Part shown: positions 1 through 9,009 of the stretch, piece by piece
Layout of the letters: every line of letters begins with the position of its first letter
Position numbering within the stretch: the stretch's first letter is position 1
Origin: Actinoplanes solisilvae
GTDB taxonomy: Bacteria > Actinomycetota > Actinomycetes > Mycobacteriales > Micromonosporaceae
Assembly (NCBI RefSeq): GCF_003999975.1
Contig: NZ_RJAC01000008.1
Span: forward strand, 279,021 to 343,020
Length of the DNA stretch: 64,000 nt
Direction: 5' to 3'
Made by a program: the position numbers and the translations under genes
Notes under the pieces: model-generated
What the model saw: only the letters and a program-made list of their open reading frames with translations
Databases searched by the model: none
What the model was told of the DNA's origin: nothing

Positions 1-377
1 CGGTCAGCCCGCGCGAGCTGATGGCCCGGGTGCGGGCGCTGCTGCGCCGGGCCGGGGCGGCCGACGGGCCGTCGTCGATCGTGCGGGTGGGCGACCTCGA
101 GGTCGACGCCGGCCGGTTCGAGGTACGGGTACGGGGTGAGGCCGTGACGCTGACGGCCAAGGAGTTCGGCATCCTCGAGCTGCTGGCCCGCGAGCCGGGC
201 CGGGTCTTCACCCGCGGCCAGATCATCGACAAGACGTTCGGGTTCGAGCACGATGTCTCCGAGCGCACCGTCGACGCGCACGTGGTGAACCTGCGCCGCA
301 AGATCGAGGAGGACCCGGCCGAGCCGCGTTACGTGCAGACGGTCTACGGCCGTGGCTACCGGATGGCCGAGCGGTGA
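1..377 (+). CDS. OmpR/PhoB-type response regulator, C-terminal part (5' end outside the window)
   Basis: The open frame runs in from the window edge (first full codon at position 3). It starts with SPRELMARVRALLRRA, the usual join between a receiver domain and a winged-helix output domain, so the phospho-acceptor half lies upstream. The rest is a complete Trans_reg_C DNA-binding domain: LTAKEFGILELLAREPGRVF, then SERTVDAHVVNLRRKIE and the terminal YVQTVYGRGYRM hairpin. The stop codon overlaps the start of the following sensor kinase by 4 bp, so the two are translationally coupled and very likely form one two-component system. The target genes cannot be read from the sequence. Confidence 0.93.
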   Translation, partial: VSPRELMARVRALLRRAGAADGPSSIVRVGDLEVDAGRFEVRVRGEAVTLTAKEFGILELLAREPGRVFTRGQIIDKTFGFEHDVSERTVDAHVVNLRRKIEEDPAEPRYVQTVYGRGYRMAER

Positions 378-2116
378 GTTTCCGGCTGCAGATCTTCGTG
401 CTGGTCACCCTGGTGGCGGCGACCGCGATCGGGGCGACGGCCTGGCTCACCCTCAACCTGACCTCGCGCGAGGTCACCGACGCCCTGGAGGCGCAGGCGC
501 GGCACCGGGCCGAGATCGTGCAGGAGATCCAGCGGTACGGCCTGAGGCACGGGAACTGGCCCGGCGTGAACCGGCTCGTGGTCGACCTGTCCCGCCGCAC
601 CGGTCTGCACATCCGGGTGCAGACCTCGGAGGGCGAGGTGCTCAGCGACTCCGACGCCGAGGCCAAGCGCCCGATCGGGCCGGTGCAGGCCATCAAGTAC
701 GACATCGACCCGTTCCCGGCCCTGCGGCTCGCCCGCGGACCGCACCCCAAGGACCGGTCCGACGCCGAGCTCGCGAAGCTGGTCCCGGTCCCGAAGAACC
801 TGTACGGCCCGGACCCGACCGACCTGGTCGCCGGCAGCCCGGCGGCGCTGGCCCTGCGGCAGGCCGCTCAGTACCGGGCCGGCCTCATCCTGGTCCGCTG
901 CCTGCACGAGAGCACCGGCGAGGAACCGGCCCTGGGCCGCGACGAGGCTCCCTTCGTGACGCCGCAGCAGCTCAAGCGGTCACCCGACTGCCTGCGCCGG
1001 GCCACCGCCAAGGTGCTCGGCGACCGGCACTGGCTGCTCGGCTACTGGAACTACCTGATCTCCTGCGGCGACTCCCGGGGGCTGACCGAACCGGCCCGCA
1101 CCAAGAAGGGCCTGACCTGCCTCAACGGCGCCTACATCGACACGGTCATCACCAGCTCGGCCGTGCCGCTCGAGCTCTACCTGGGCGGCCGCGGCTCGCT
1201 CACCGCGGCCGACTTCGGCCGGCCCGCCGTGGTCGGCGCCGCGGGCCTGCTGCTCATCACGCTGGCCGGCACGTTCCTGATCGCCCGGCAGGTCAGCCGC
1301 CCGGTGCGGCGGCTCACCGGGGCGTCGATCCTGCTCGCCGCGGGCCACCTCGACGCGCGGGTGCGCACCGACGGCCGCAGCGAGCTGGCCCAGCTCTCCC
1401 AGTCGTTCAACACGATGGCCCGCGCGGTGCAGGACAGCGAGGAGCGTCAGCGCCGGCTCATCGCCGACGTCGCGCACGAGATGCGTACGCCGTTGTCGAA
1501 CTTGCGGGGTTATCTCGAGGGGCTCTCGGACGGCGTGATCGAGCCGGACCGGGAGCTCTTCGCGTCGCTGCACGAGGAGACGATGCTGCAGGGGCGCATC
1601 CTCGACGACCTGCAGGTGCTGGCCCTGGCCGAGGCCGGCGAGCTGGGCTACAGCCGTACGCCGACCGATCTGACCGACCTCGCGTCGTCCAGCGTCACCG
1701 CCCATCGAGCGGTGGCGATCGAGGCGGGCATCGAGCTGACCGCCGACGCCCCGCAGCCGGTGTGGATCGAGGCCGACCCCGACCGGATGCGCCAGGTTCT
1801 GGGCAACCTGCTGACCAACGCGATCCGCTACACCGATCGCGACGGGCGGGTGATCGTGCGGGTGCGGGCCGAGGGCGGCCGGGCGGTCCTGGAGGTGCGC
1901 GACACCGGTGTGGGCATCTCGGCCGGCGATCTGCCGCACGTGTTCGAAAGATTCTGGCGGGCCGACCCGGCTCGGCAGCGGGCCACCGGCGGCACCGGTC
2001 TGGGGCTGACGATCGCCCACCGGATCGTGACCGACCACGGTGGCCGGATCGAGGTCGTCAGCCAGCCCCACCTGGGCACGAACTTCACCCTCAGCTTCCC
2101 CCTGACCACCGTCTGA
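374..2116 (+). CDS. Membrane sensor histidine kinase (HAMP-HisKA-HATPase_c)
   Basis: 580 residues from a GTG start inside GTGA, overlapping the regulator's stop. A transmembrane segment occupies about residues 5-28, followed by an extracytoplasmic sensor region of roughly 250 residues. A second membrane segment is at about 290-310, then a HAMP linker. The phospho-acceptor is His368 in ADVAHEMRTPLSNLRGYL, and the ATPase domain shows the N box (LGNLLTNAIRYTD), G1 (DTGVGIS), F box (FERFWRAD) and G2 (GGTGLGL). This is a standard EnvZ/PhoR-type kinase. The long extracytoplasmic domain, with several Cys residues (for example CLHESTG and ISCGDSRG), suggests it senses an envelope signal of unknown identity. 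Confidence 0.94.
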   Translation: MSFRLQIFVLVTLVAATAIGATAWLTLNLTSREVTDALEAQARHRAEIVQEIQRYGLRHGNWPGVNRLVVDLSRRTGLHIRVQTSEGEVLSDSDAEAKRPIGPVQAIKYDIDPFPALRLARGPHPKDRSDAELAKLVPVPKNLYGPDPTDLVAGSPAALALRQAAQYRAGLILVRCLHESTGEEPALGRDEAPFVTPQQLKRSPDCLRRATAKVLGDRHWLLGYWNYLISCGDSRGLTEPARTKKGLTCLNGAYIDTVITSSAVPLELYLGGRGSLTAADFGRPAVVGAAGLLLITLAGTFLIARQVSRPVRRLTGASILLAAGHLDARVRTDGRSELAQLSQSFNTMARAVQDSEERQRRLIADVAHEMRTPLSNLRGYLEGLSDGVIEPDRELFASLHEETMLQGRILDDLQVLALAEAGELGYSRTPTDLTDLASSSVTAHRAVAIEAGIELTADAPQPVWIEADPDRMRQVLGNLLTNAIRYTDRDGRVIVRVRAEGGRAVLEVRDTGVGISAGDLPHVFERFWRADPARQRATGGTGLGLTIAHRIVTDHGGRIEVVSQPHLGTNFTLSFPLTTV

Positions 2117-2376
2117 CGGATCCGACGCATCGACGCTCGTGAGCGGAAAGCGCCCTCGCGGCTTTCGGCTGATGATGCAAAAGTTATGTAGGTCGATCGG
2201 AAAGTCTGGACAGGACCGTTCCGTAGTTCCTAACGTGAGCGTCACTACAGGAATGTTTCAGGTAGATGTCAGTTCCCCCGCTGGCTGCCTGAAGCACGCC
2301 TGTGCCACAGCAATCCCCGGCTGCGGCGCGGCGGCACGCGCCCCGCCTGGCGTATTCGATGTCAGGAAGGGACCAC

Positions 2377-5220
2377 GTGAACAGACAGACCCGGACCCGT
2401 CGATTTACAACGATGGCAACGGCCTCCCTCCTCCTCTCCACCGTCCTCACTGTCGCCGTCGGACCGGCGACCCCGGCGGCCGCGGTCATCAACGCGGCCG
2501 ATTTCCAGCAGGTGACCCTGGCCAAGGGTGTAGCCGAGACGGGCGAACCGATGAGCCTGGCCGTGCTGCCGGACCGCTCGGTGCTGCACTCGGCCCGCAA
2601 CGGCACGCTGCGGCGCACCGACGCGAGCGGGAACACCGCCGTCGTCGCCAACATCCCCGTCTACACCCACGACGAGGAGGGCCTGCAGGGTGTGGCGGTC
2701 GACCCCGGCTTCGCCACCAACCGCTACATCTACCTGTTCTACGCCCCGCCGCTGAGCACCCCGTCGGGCGACGCCCCGGCCACCGGCACCTCGGCGACCT
2801 GGGCCACCTGGGCCGGCGTCAACCGGCTGTCGCGGTTCACCCTCAACGCGGACTTCTCGGTCAACATGGGCAGCCAGGTCAACCTGCTGGACGTGCCGAC
2901 CGACCGCGGCCAGTGCTGCCACGTCGGCGGCGACATGGACTGGGACGCGGCCGGCAACCTCTACCTGTCGACCGGCGACGACTCGAACCCGTTCGACTCG
3001 GCCGGCTACTCCCCGATCGACGAGCGCACCGACCGCAACCCGGTCTACGACGCCCAGCGCAGCGCGGGCAACACCAACGACCTGCGCGGCAAGATCCTGC
3101 GGATCAAGCCGAACGCCAACGGGACGTACTCGGTCCCGTCGGGCAACCTCTTCGCGCCGGGCACGGCGAACACGAAGCCCGAGATCTACGCGATGGGCTT
3201 CCGCAACCCGTACCGGATCAGCGTCGACAAGGCCACCGGCGTCGTCTACGTGGGCGACTACGGCCCCGACGCCGGCACCACCTCGTCGACCCGGGGACCG
3301 TCGGGCCAGGTCGAGTTCAACCGGGTGACCGGGCCGGGCAACTACGGCTGGCCCTACTGCACCGGCACGAACACCAGCACCGAGACCTACAACGAGTGGA
3401 ACTTCGCGACCAACGCGACCGGCGCCAAGTACAACTGCACCGGTGGTCCGACCAACAACTCGTTCCGCAACACCGGGCAGGGCACGTTGCCCCCGGCCCA
3501 GCCGGCCTGGATCCGGTACGCCGGTGACGCCGGCTCGCCGTCCGAGTTCGGCGGCGGTTCCGAGTCGCCGATGGGTGGCCCGGTCTACCGCTACGACGCG
3601 AACAACCCGTCGACCACGAAGTTCCCGCAGGTCTTCAACGGCAACTTCTTCGCCGGCGAGTTCGGCCGGGGCTGGATCAAGCCGATCGTGGTCAACGCGG
3701 ACGGCACCCGGGGCGCGATCGACACGTTCCCGTGGAACGGCAAGCAGGTCATGGACGTGGCGTTCGGCCCGGACGGCGCGCTCTACGTCCTCGACTACGG
3801 CACCGGCTACTTCAACGGCGACGCGAACTCGGCGCTCTACCGCTACGACTATGTGGCCGGCGGCAACCGCGCGCCGACCGCGGCGGCGAGCGCGACCCCG
3901 ACCTCGGGCTCCGCGCCGCTGACGGTCGCCTTCTCGTCGGCGGGCAGCAGCGACCCCGAGGGCGGCGCCCTGACCTATTCGTGGGCGTTCGGTGACGGCA
4001 CCACGTCGACGGCGGCGAACCCGTCCAAGACGTACTCGGCCAACGGCAACTACACGGCCACGCTGACCGTGCGGGACCCGCAGGGCGCGACCGGCACCGC
4101 CAGTGTCCCCGTGACCGTGGGCAACACCGCGCCGCGGGTCACGATCAACGCCCCGTCGGCCGGGCAGCTCGCGTCGTTCGGTGACAGCATCCCGTGGAGC
4201 GTCACGGTCACCGACCCCGAGGACGGCACGATCGACTGCTCGCGGGTGACGATGGCCTACGTGCTCGGCCACGACCAGCACGGACACCAGATCACGTCGC
4301 AGACCGGCTGCTCGGGCACGATCGTCATCCCCACCGACGGGGAGCACGACGACGCCGCGAACATCTTCCCGATCTTCGACGCGTCCTACACCGACAACGG
4401 CGGCCTCGTCGGCAACGCCCAGAACATCCTCGCGCCGCGCAAACGGCAGGCCGAGCACTACAAGACGTCGCAGGGCGTCACCAAGATGACCAAGACGACG
4501 GCCGAGGGCGGGCAGACCGTCGGTGACATCCACAACGGCGACTGGATCCAGTTCGACCCGTACAAGCTGAACAACGCGACGTCGTTCACCGCCCGGGTCT
4601 CCTCGGCCGGCATCGGCGGCACGCTCCAGGTGCGTACGGGATCAGCCACCGGCACGGTCATCGGCTCGGCGGCGGTCACGTCGACCGGGTCGTGGGACAC
4701 CTTCGTCAACGTCACCGGGTCGATCAGCGGGGCGCCGGCCGGCACCACGTCGCTCTACCTGACCTTCTCCGGCGGCACCACGGGCGCGCTGTTCGACCTG
4801 GACAGCTTCTCGTTCGCCACCGGCACGGCGCAGAGCCTGCTCTCGCTGAACAAGACGGCCACCGCCTCGAGCACCGAGAACGCCACCTACCCGGCGTCCG
4901 CGGCGGTCGACGCCAGCACCACGACCCGCTGGTCGAGCGCGTTCTCGGATCCGCAGTGGATCCAGGTCGACCTGGGCGCGACCTACACGGTCTCCCGCGT
5001 ACGCCTGCTGTGGGAGGCGGCCTACGGCTCGGCCTATCAGATCCAGACGTCCACGAACGGCACCACCTGGGCCACCCCTCGAACGGTGACCGGCGGCAAC
5101 GGCGGCGAGGACGACAACACGGGCCTGAGCGCGCAAGCTCGGTACGTGCGCATCAACGGCACCGCGCGGGCCACCGCGTGGGGCTACTCGCTCTTCAATT
5201 TCGAGGTGTACGGCAGCTGA
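2377..5220 (+). CDS. Secreted PQQ-type sugar dehydrogenase with PKD, CBM6-like and CBM32 modules
   Basis: 947 residues from GTG 2377, chosen because AGGAAGGG lies just upstream and it gives a clean signal peptide (basic MNRQTRTRRF, hydrophobic core, PATPAAA cleavage region). Residues of about 40-480 are a glucose/sorbosone dehydrogenase beta-propeller: EEGLQGVAVDPGF near the start, a lipoprotein-like GDYGPDAG segment and AFGPDGALYVLDYG near the end. A PKD domain (SYSWAFGDGTTS-like) follows at about 500-590, then a CBM6-like beta-sandwich ending LFDLDSFSF, then an F5/8 type C (CBM32) domain at the C-terminus. Such proteins oxidise sugars outside the cell while bound to polysaccharide; the actual substrate is unknown. 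It precedes the ThuA-domain gene, whose last 124 residues carry the same CBM32 module. Confidence 0.88.
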   Translation: MNRQTRTRRFTTMATASLLLSTVLTVAVGPATPAAAVINAADFQQVTLAKGVAETGEPMSLAVLPDRSVLHSARNGTLRRTDASGNTAVVANIPVYTHDEEGLQGVAVDPGFATNRYIYLFYAPPLSTPSGDAPATGTSATWATWAGVNRLSRFTLNADFSVNMGSQVNLLDVPTDRGQCCHVGGDMDWDAAGNLYLSTGDDSNPFDSAGYSPIDERTDRNPVYDAQRSAGNTNDLRGKILRIKPNANGTYSVPSGNLFAPGTANTKPEIYAMGFRNPYRISVDKATGVVYVGDYGPDAGTTSSTRGPSGQVEFNRVTGPGNYGWPYCTGTNTSTETYNEWNFATNATGAKYNCTGGPTNNSFRNTGQGTLPPAQPAWIRYAGDAGSPSEFGGGSESPMGGPVYRYDANNPSTTKFPQVFNGNFFAGEFGRGWIKPIVVNADGTRGAIDTFPWNGKQVMDVAFGPDGALYVLDYGTGYFNGDANSALYRYDYVAGGNRAPTAAASATPTSGSAPLTVAFSSAGSSDPEGGALTYSWAFGDGTTSTAANPSKTYSANGNYTATLTVRDPQGATGTASVPVTVGNTAPRVTINAPSAGQLASFGDSIPWSVTVTDPEDGTIDCSRVTMAYVLGHDQHGHQITSQTGCSGTIVIPTDGEHDDAANIFPIFDASYTDNGGLVGNAQNILAPRKRQAEHYKTSQGVTKMTKTTAEGGQTVGDIHNGDWIQFDPYKLNNATSFTARVSSAGIGGTLQVRTGSATGTVIGSAAVTSTGSWDTFVNVTGSISGAPAGTTSLYLTFSGGTTGALFDLDSFSFATGTAQSLLSLNKTATASSTENATYPASAAVDASTTTRWSSAFSDPQWIQVDLGATYTVSRVRLLWEAAYGSAYQIQTSTNGTTWATPRTVTGGNGGEDDNTGLSAQARYVRINGTARATAWGYSLFNFEVYGS

Positions 5221-5234
5221 TCCTTCCCCCATGG

Positions 5235-5268
5235 AGTGGGCGCTCGTTCCCCCAAGCGAGCGCCCACT
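5235..5268 (+). terminator. Intercistronic hairpin after the sugar dehydrogenase gene
   Basis: A 12-bp perfect stem (AGTGGGCGCTCG at 5235-5246, CGAGCGCCCACT at 5257-5268) closes a 10-nt loop 14 bp after the stop codon. No T-run follows, so it may be a partial terminator or an mRNA-stabilising structure between this gene and the next. Confidence 0.6.
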
Positions 5269-5290
5269 TCCCCCCAACCAAGGAGGCTTC

Positions 5291-6997
5291 ATGCGCAAGC
5301 TCCTGGCCGGCGCGGTGACCCTGGTCGCCCTCGCCGCCTGCACCTTCACCGCGTCGTCCCCGGCGAACGCCGCCGACGCGCCCTACGACGTGCTGGTCTT
5401 CAGCAAGACAGCCGGGTTCCGGCACGACGCGATCGCGACCGGCATCCAGACCATCCGTGATCTCGGCGCGGCCAACAGCTTCACGGTCACCGCCACCGAG
5501 GACGCGAACGCTTTCACGACGTCCAACCTTTCCCAGTACGAGGCCGTGGTCTTCCTCAACACCACCGGTGACGTGCTCAACTCCACCCAGGAGACGGCCT
5601 TCGAGTCGTACATCCGGGGCGGCGGCGGGTTCGTCGGCGTGCACGCGGCGGCCGACACCGAGTACGGCTGGGGCTTCTACGGCCAGCTCGTCGGGGCCTA
5701 CTTCAACTCGCACCCGGCGATCCAGCAGGTCACCTCGCGCGTGCAGGACCGCGGGCACGCCAGCACCGGGCACCTGCCGCAGTCGTGGACCCGCACCGAC
5801 GAGCTCTACAACTACTCCACCAACCCGCGCAGCAGCGCGCACGTGCTGGCCACACTGGACGAGTCGACGTACTCGGGCGGCAACATGGGCAGCGACCACC
5901 CGATCGCCTGGTGCAAGACGATCGACAGCGGACGCTCCTGGTACACCGGCTTCGGGCACACCCAGGCCACGTACTCCGAGGCGAACTTCCGCAACCACCT
6001 GCTGGGCGGCCTGCGCTACGCGTCGAACCGCAGCAAGGCCGACTGCCGCGTCGAGACCGGTTACACCTCGATCTACAACGGCAGCACGACCGGCTGGTCG
6101 CAGGCCGGGCCGGGCAGCTTCACCAACACCGACGCGACCCTGACGTCGACCGGCGGCATGGGCCTGCTCTGGTACAACGCCAAGCAGTACACGTCGTACT
6201 CGCTGAAGGCCGACTGGAAGCTCACCGGCGACAGCAACTCGGGCATCTTCGTCGGCTTCCCCAACCCGGGCAACGACCCGTGGGTGGCCGTCAACCAGGG
6301 CTACGAGATCCAGATCGACGCCACCGACGCGGCCGACCGCACCACCGGCGCGATCTACACCTTCAAGTCGGCCGACCTGGCCGCCCGCGACGCCGCGCTG
6401 AACGCGCCCGGCGAGTGGAACACCTACGAGCTGCTCGTCGAGGGTCAGCGGATCCGGGTCTACCTGAACGGCCGTCTGATCAACGACTTCACCAACACCG
6501 ACCCGAACCGTAACCTGGACGGTTATATCGGCCTGCAGAACCACGGGGCCGGCGACACGGCGGCGTTCCGCAACGTGCGGGTCAAGGAACTGACCGGTCA
6601 GCCGCCGGTCAGCAATCTGGCCCTCAACAAGGCGGCCACCGCCTCCAGCACCGAGAACGCGTCCTACCCGGCCTCGAACGCGGTCGACTCGTCGGCGACG
6701 ACCCGCTGGTCGAGCGCCTTCAGCGACCCGCAGTGGATCCGCGTCGACCTGGGCGCGACCTACAACATCAACCGCGTACGCCTGCAGTGGGAGGCGGCCT
6801 ACGGCTCGGCGTACCAGATCCAGACCTCGCCGGACGGCAACACGTGGACGACCCAGCGGTCGATCACCGGGGCCAACGGCGGCGAGGACGACCACACCGG
6901 GTTGAGCGCTCAGGCCCGGTACGTCCGCATCAACGGCACTCAACGGGCCACGGCGTGGGGCTACTCGCTCTTCGCGTTCGAGGTCTACGGCAACTGA
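5291..6997 (+). CDS. Secreted ThuA-domain / DUF1080 / CBM32 protein
   Basis: 568 residues from ATG 5291, preceded by AAGGAGG. The leader MRKLLAGAVTLVALAACTF contains LAAC with Cys17 in lipobox position. It could therefore be a lipoprotein, or be cut later at ANA-AD by signal peptidase I; the sequence does not decide. Residues of about 30-250 are a ThuA domain (glutamine-amidotransferase-like fold: DVLVFSKTAGFRHDAI, then GGGGFVGVHAAADTEYGW). Residues of about 255-430 match DUF1080, the concanavalin-like 3-keto-disaccharide hydrolase domain (NSGIFVGFPNPG, GYEIQIDATD, EWNTYELLVEGQRIRVYLNG). The last 124 residues are CBM32. The pairing with a sugar dehydrogenase fits oxidation then cleavage of glycosides outside the cell; that is inference. 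Confidence 0.87.
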   Translation: MRKLLAGAVTLVALAACTFTASSPANAADAPYDVLVFSKTAGFRHDAIATGIQTIRDLGAANSFTVTATEDANAFTTSNLSQYEAVVFLNTTGDVLNSTQETAFESYIRGGGGFVGVHAAADTEYGWGFYGQLVGAYFNSHPAIQQVTSRVQDRGHASTGHLPQSWTRTDELYNYSTNPRSSAHVLATLDESTYSGGNMGSDHPIAWCKTIDSGRSWYTGFGHTQATYSEANFRNHLLGGLRYASNRSKADCRVETGYTSIYNGSTTGWSQAGPGSFTNTDATLTSTGGMGLLWYNAKQYTSYSLKADWKLTGDSNSGIFVGFPNPGNDPWVAVNQGYEIQIDATDAADRTTGAIYTFKSADLAARDAALNAPGEWNTYELLVEGQRIRVYLNGRLINDFTNTDPNRNLDGYIGLQNHGAGDTAAFRNVRVKELTGQPPVSNLALNKAATASSTENASYPASNAVDSSATTRWSSAFSDPQWIRVDLGATYNINRVRLQWEAAYGSAYQIQTSPDGNTWTTQRSITGANGGEDDHTGLSAQARYVRINGTQRATAWGYSLFAFEVYGN

Positions 6998-7024
6998 TCC
7001 ACAGCAACAACTGATCCACGGCAA
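6991..7024 (+). repeat. 17-bp tandem duplication across a stop codon
   Basis: CAACTGATCCACAGCAA (6991-7007) is followed directly by CAACTGATCCACGGCAA (7008-7024), one mismatch. The first copy contains the last codon and stop of the ThuA-domain gene; the second lies in the 46-bp gap before the cyclase gene. Confidence 0.85.
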
Positions 7025-7043
7025 CAACGAAAAGAGGGTTCGG

Positions 7044-8183
7044 ATGACGACCGGCGTGTGGTTGATCGGAGCACGAGGATCTGTGGCGGTGACCTGCATG
7101 GTCGGGGCCACCGCACTACGCGCCGGGCTCGCCGAGCCGCTCGGTTGCGTCACCGAGCTGCCGGAACTGGCCTCCGCGGCCGTTCCGGGGCTGGCCGAGC
7201 TGGCGTTCGGCGGGCACGACATCAGCGACCTTCCGCTCGAGAAGAAGGTCGAGGACCTGGTCGCCGCCGGCGTGCTTCCCGCACGCCCGGCGGCGGCCGT
7301 CGCCGACAAGCTGGCGGCGCTGGAGCGCGAGCTGCGCCCGGCGCCGGTGGCGGCCACCCAGCTCGAGGTGGCGCGGCTGGTCGCGCAGGACATCGACGAC
7401 TTCCGGCGCCGCCGGGGCCTGGAACGGGTCGTGGTCGTCAACGTCTCGTCGACCGAGCCGGTGCCGGCGGCCGACCCGGCGTTCGAGAATCTGGCCACGC
7501 TGGAGGAGGCGCTGGCCGAACGAACCGTGCTGCCGCCCAGCTCGCTCTACGCGTACGCGGCCTTCCTCGCGGGCTGCTCCTACGTGGACTTCACCCCGTC
7601 GACCGGTGCCCGCCTGCCCGCCCTGCGCGAGCTGGCCGGCCGGGCCGGGCTCCCCTACGCCGGGCACGACGGCAAGACCGGCGAGACGCTGGTCAAGTCG
7701 GTGCTGGCGCCCATGTTCGCGATGCGCAACCTGCGCGTGCGCACCTGGTCGGGCACCAACCTGCTGGGCGGCGGCGACGGCGCCAACCTGGCCGACCCGG
7801 CCGCCAACGCCGCCAAGGCCGGCAGCAAGCAACGGGTGCTGGCCGAGACCCTCGGCTACCAGCCGCAGGGCAGCAGCCACATCGAGTACGTCGACGACAT
7901 CGGCGACTTCAAGACCGCCTGGGACCTGATCACCTTCTCCGGGTTCCTGGGCACGCGGATGAAGATGGAGTTCTCGTGGCACGGCTGCGACTCCGCCCTC
8001 GCCGCGCCGCTCGTGCTCGACCTGGCCCGGCTCACCGCCGCCGCGCAGGCCGCCGGGCGCAGCGGGCCGCTGACCGAGCTGGCGTTCTTCTTCAAGGACC
8101 CGATCGGCGACGTGCCGCACGACCTGGCCGGCCAGTGGGCCGCGCTGGTGGCCTTCGTGCGGGGGCTCGATGAGCCTGCGTGA
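7044..8183 (+). CDS. Inositol-3-phosphate-synthase-like cyclase heading the Ebo-type operon
   Basis: 379 residues, ATG 7044 after GAAAAGAGGG. The N-terminal LIGARGSVAVT is the NAD-binding glycine loop of myo-inositol-1-phosphate synthases. The family signature GHDGKTGETLVKS is at about residues 213-225, followed by SWSGTNLLGGGDG-type and EFSWHGCDS segments. Known family members convert glucose-6-phosphate to inositol-3-phosphate by NAD-dependent oxidation, aldol cyclisation and reduction. The next gene overlaps by 14 bp, so this is the first gene of the eboC-eboF transcription unit. Ebo operons normally carry EboD, a dehydroquinate-synthase-like sugar phosphate cyclase; none is seen here, and this unrelated cyclase occupies the slot. 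A primary-metabolism inositol synthase would not be expected in this context. Confidence 0.87.
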   Translation: MTTGVWLIGARGSVAVTCMVGATALRAGLAEPLGCVTELPELASAAVPGLAELAFGGHDISDLPLEKKVEDLVAAGVLPARPAAAVADKLAALERELRPAPVAATQLEVARLVAQDIDDFRRRRGLERVVVVNVSSTEPVPAADPAFENLATLEEALAERTVLPPSSLYAYAAFLAGCSYVDFTPSTGARLPALRELAGRAGLPYAGHDGKTGETLVKSVLAPMFAMRNLRVRTWSGTNLLGGGDGANLADPAANAAKAGSKQRVLAETLGYQPQGSSHIEYVDDIGDFKTAWDLITFSGFLGTRMKMEFSWHGCDSALAAPLVLDLARLTAAAQAAGRSGPLTELAFFFKDPIGDVPHDLAGQWAALVAFVRGLDEPA

Positions 8184-9009
8184 CCTCGCGGAGCTCGTCC
8201 GCGCCCCGGCCGCCCTCTCGGTGCCCGGCGACACCGTCGCCGGAGCGGCCGCGAGCGGCGGCCCCCGGCCGTCCACGCCGGGGCTGATCGCGGCCTCGGT
8301 GTGCCTCTACTGGGGTGGCATGGCCGCCAACGACTGGGCCGACCGCGAGCTCGACGCCACCGAACGACCGGAGCGGCCGATCCCGTCCGGACGGGTCTCG
8401 CCCCGGCAGGCGCTGCTCACCGCGGCCGGGCTGACGGCGGCCGGGGTCGGCATCGCCGCCCTGGCCGGCGGGCGCAAGGCGGCCGCGGTCGCGGCCCCGC
8501 TGGCCGCCGCGGTCTGGGCCTACGACCTGTGGGCGAAGAACACGCCCGCGGGGCCGGCCGTGATGGCCGCCTGCCGCGGGCTCGACGTGCTGCTCGGCGC
8601 GAGCGGAGGCCGTCTGCGCCCGGCGGTGCCGGCGGCCCTCACGGTCGCCGCGCACACCTACACGGTCACCGCCCTCTCACGGCACGAGGTGCACGGCACC
8701 ACGCCGGCGCTGCCGCTCACCACGCTGGCCGGAACCGTCGCGCTGGCCGCGACGGCGGCGGGCCGGCGACCGGGGCCGGCCGGGTTGCTGGCGGGCTGGT
8801 ACGCGGCCGGTTACGGCCGGGCGCAGGCCCGCGCCGCGGCCGAACCCACCGCCTCGAACGTGCGCGCGGCCGTCGGCGCGGGCATCACCGAACTGCCGGG
8901 ACTGCAGGGCGCCTTGACGGCGAAGGCGGGCTCACCGGCGTACGGGATAGCCGTTGCTCTTATCGCGCCGCTCGCCCGGCGCCTGGCGCGGAAGGTGTCG
9001 CCCACATGA
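8170..9009 (+). CDS. eboC: EboC-like UbiA-family membrane prenyltransferase
   Basis: 279 residues, ATG 8170 lying inside the end of the cyclase gene. The Asp-rich prenyl-diphosphate site NDWADRELDATERPERPIPSG is split as NDWADRELD (about residues 53-61) and ERPIPSG. Several hydrophobic helices follow, with a second Asp motif YDLWAKN. UbiA proteins join a prenyl chain to an aromatic or polyol acceptor in the membrane; EboC is the UbiA member of Ebo clusters. Here a prenyl donor would come from the polyprenyl synthetase at the operon's end, and a polyol acceptor could come from the cyclase just upstream. It shares ATGA with the next start. Confidence 0.85.
   Translation: MSLRDLAELVRAPAALSVPGDTVAGAAASGGPRPSTPGLIAASVCLYWGGMAANDWADRELDATERPERPIPSGRVSPRQALLTAAGLTAAGVGIAALAGGRKAAAVAAPLAAAVWAYDLWAKNTPAGPAVMAACRGLDVLLGASGGRLRPAVPAALTVAAHTYTVTALSRHEVHGTTPALPLTTLAGTVALAATAAGRRPGPAGLLAGWYAAGYGRAQARAAAEPTASNVRAAVGAGITELPGLQGALTAKAGSPAYGIAVALIAPLARRLARKVSPT

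Noticed and set aside
2146..2166. GAAAGC...GCTTTC hairpin after the first kinase gene
   Set aside because: Only six base pairs and no T-run; too weak to call a terminator. The rest of 2117-2376 shows no firm operator or riboswitch.
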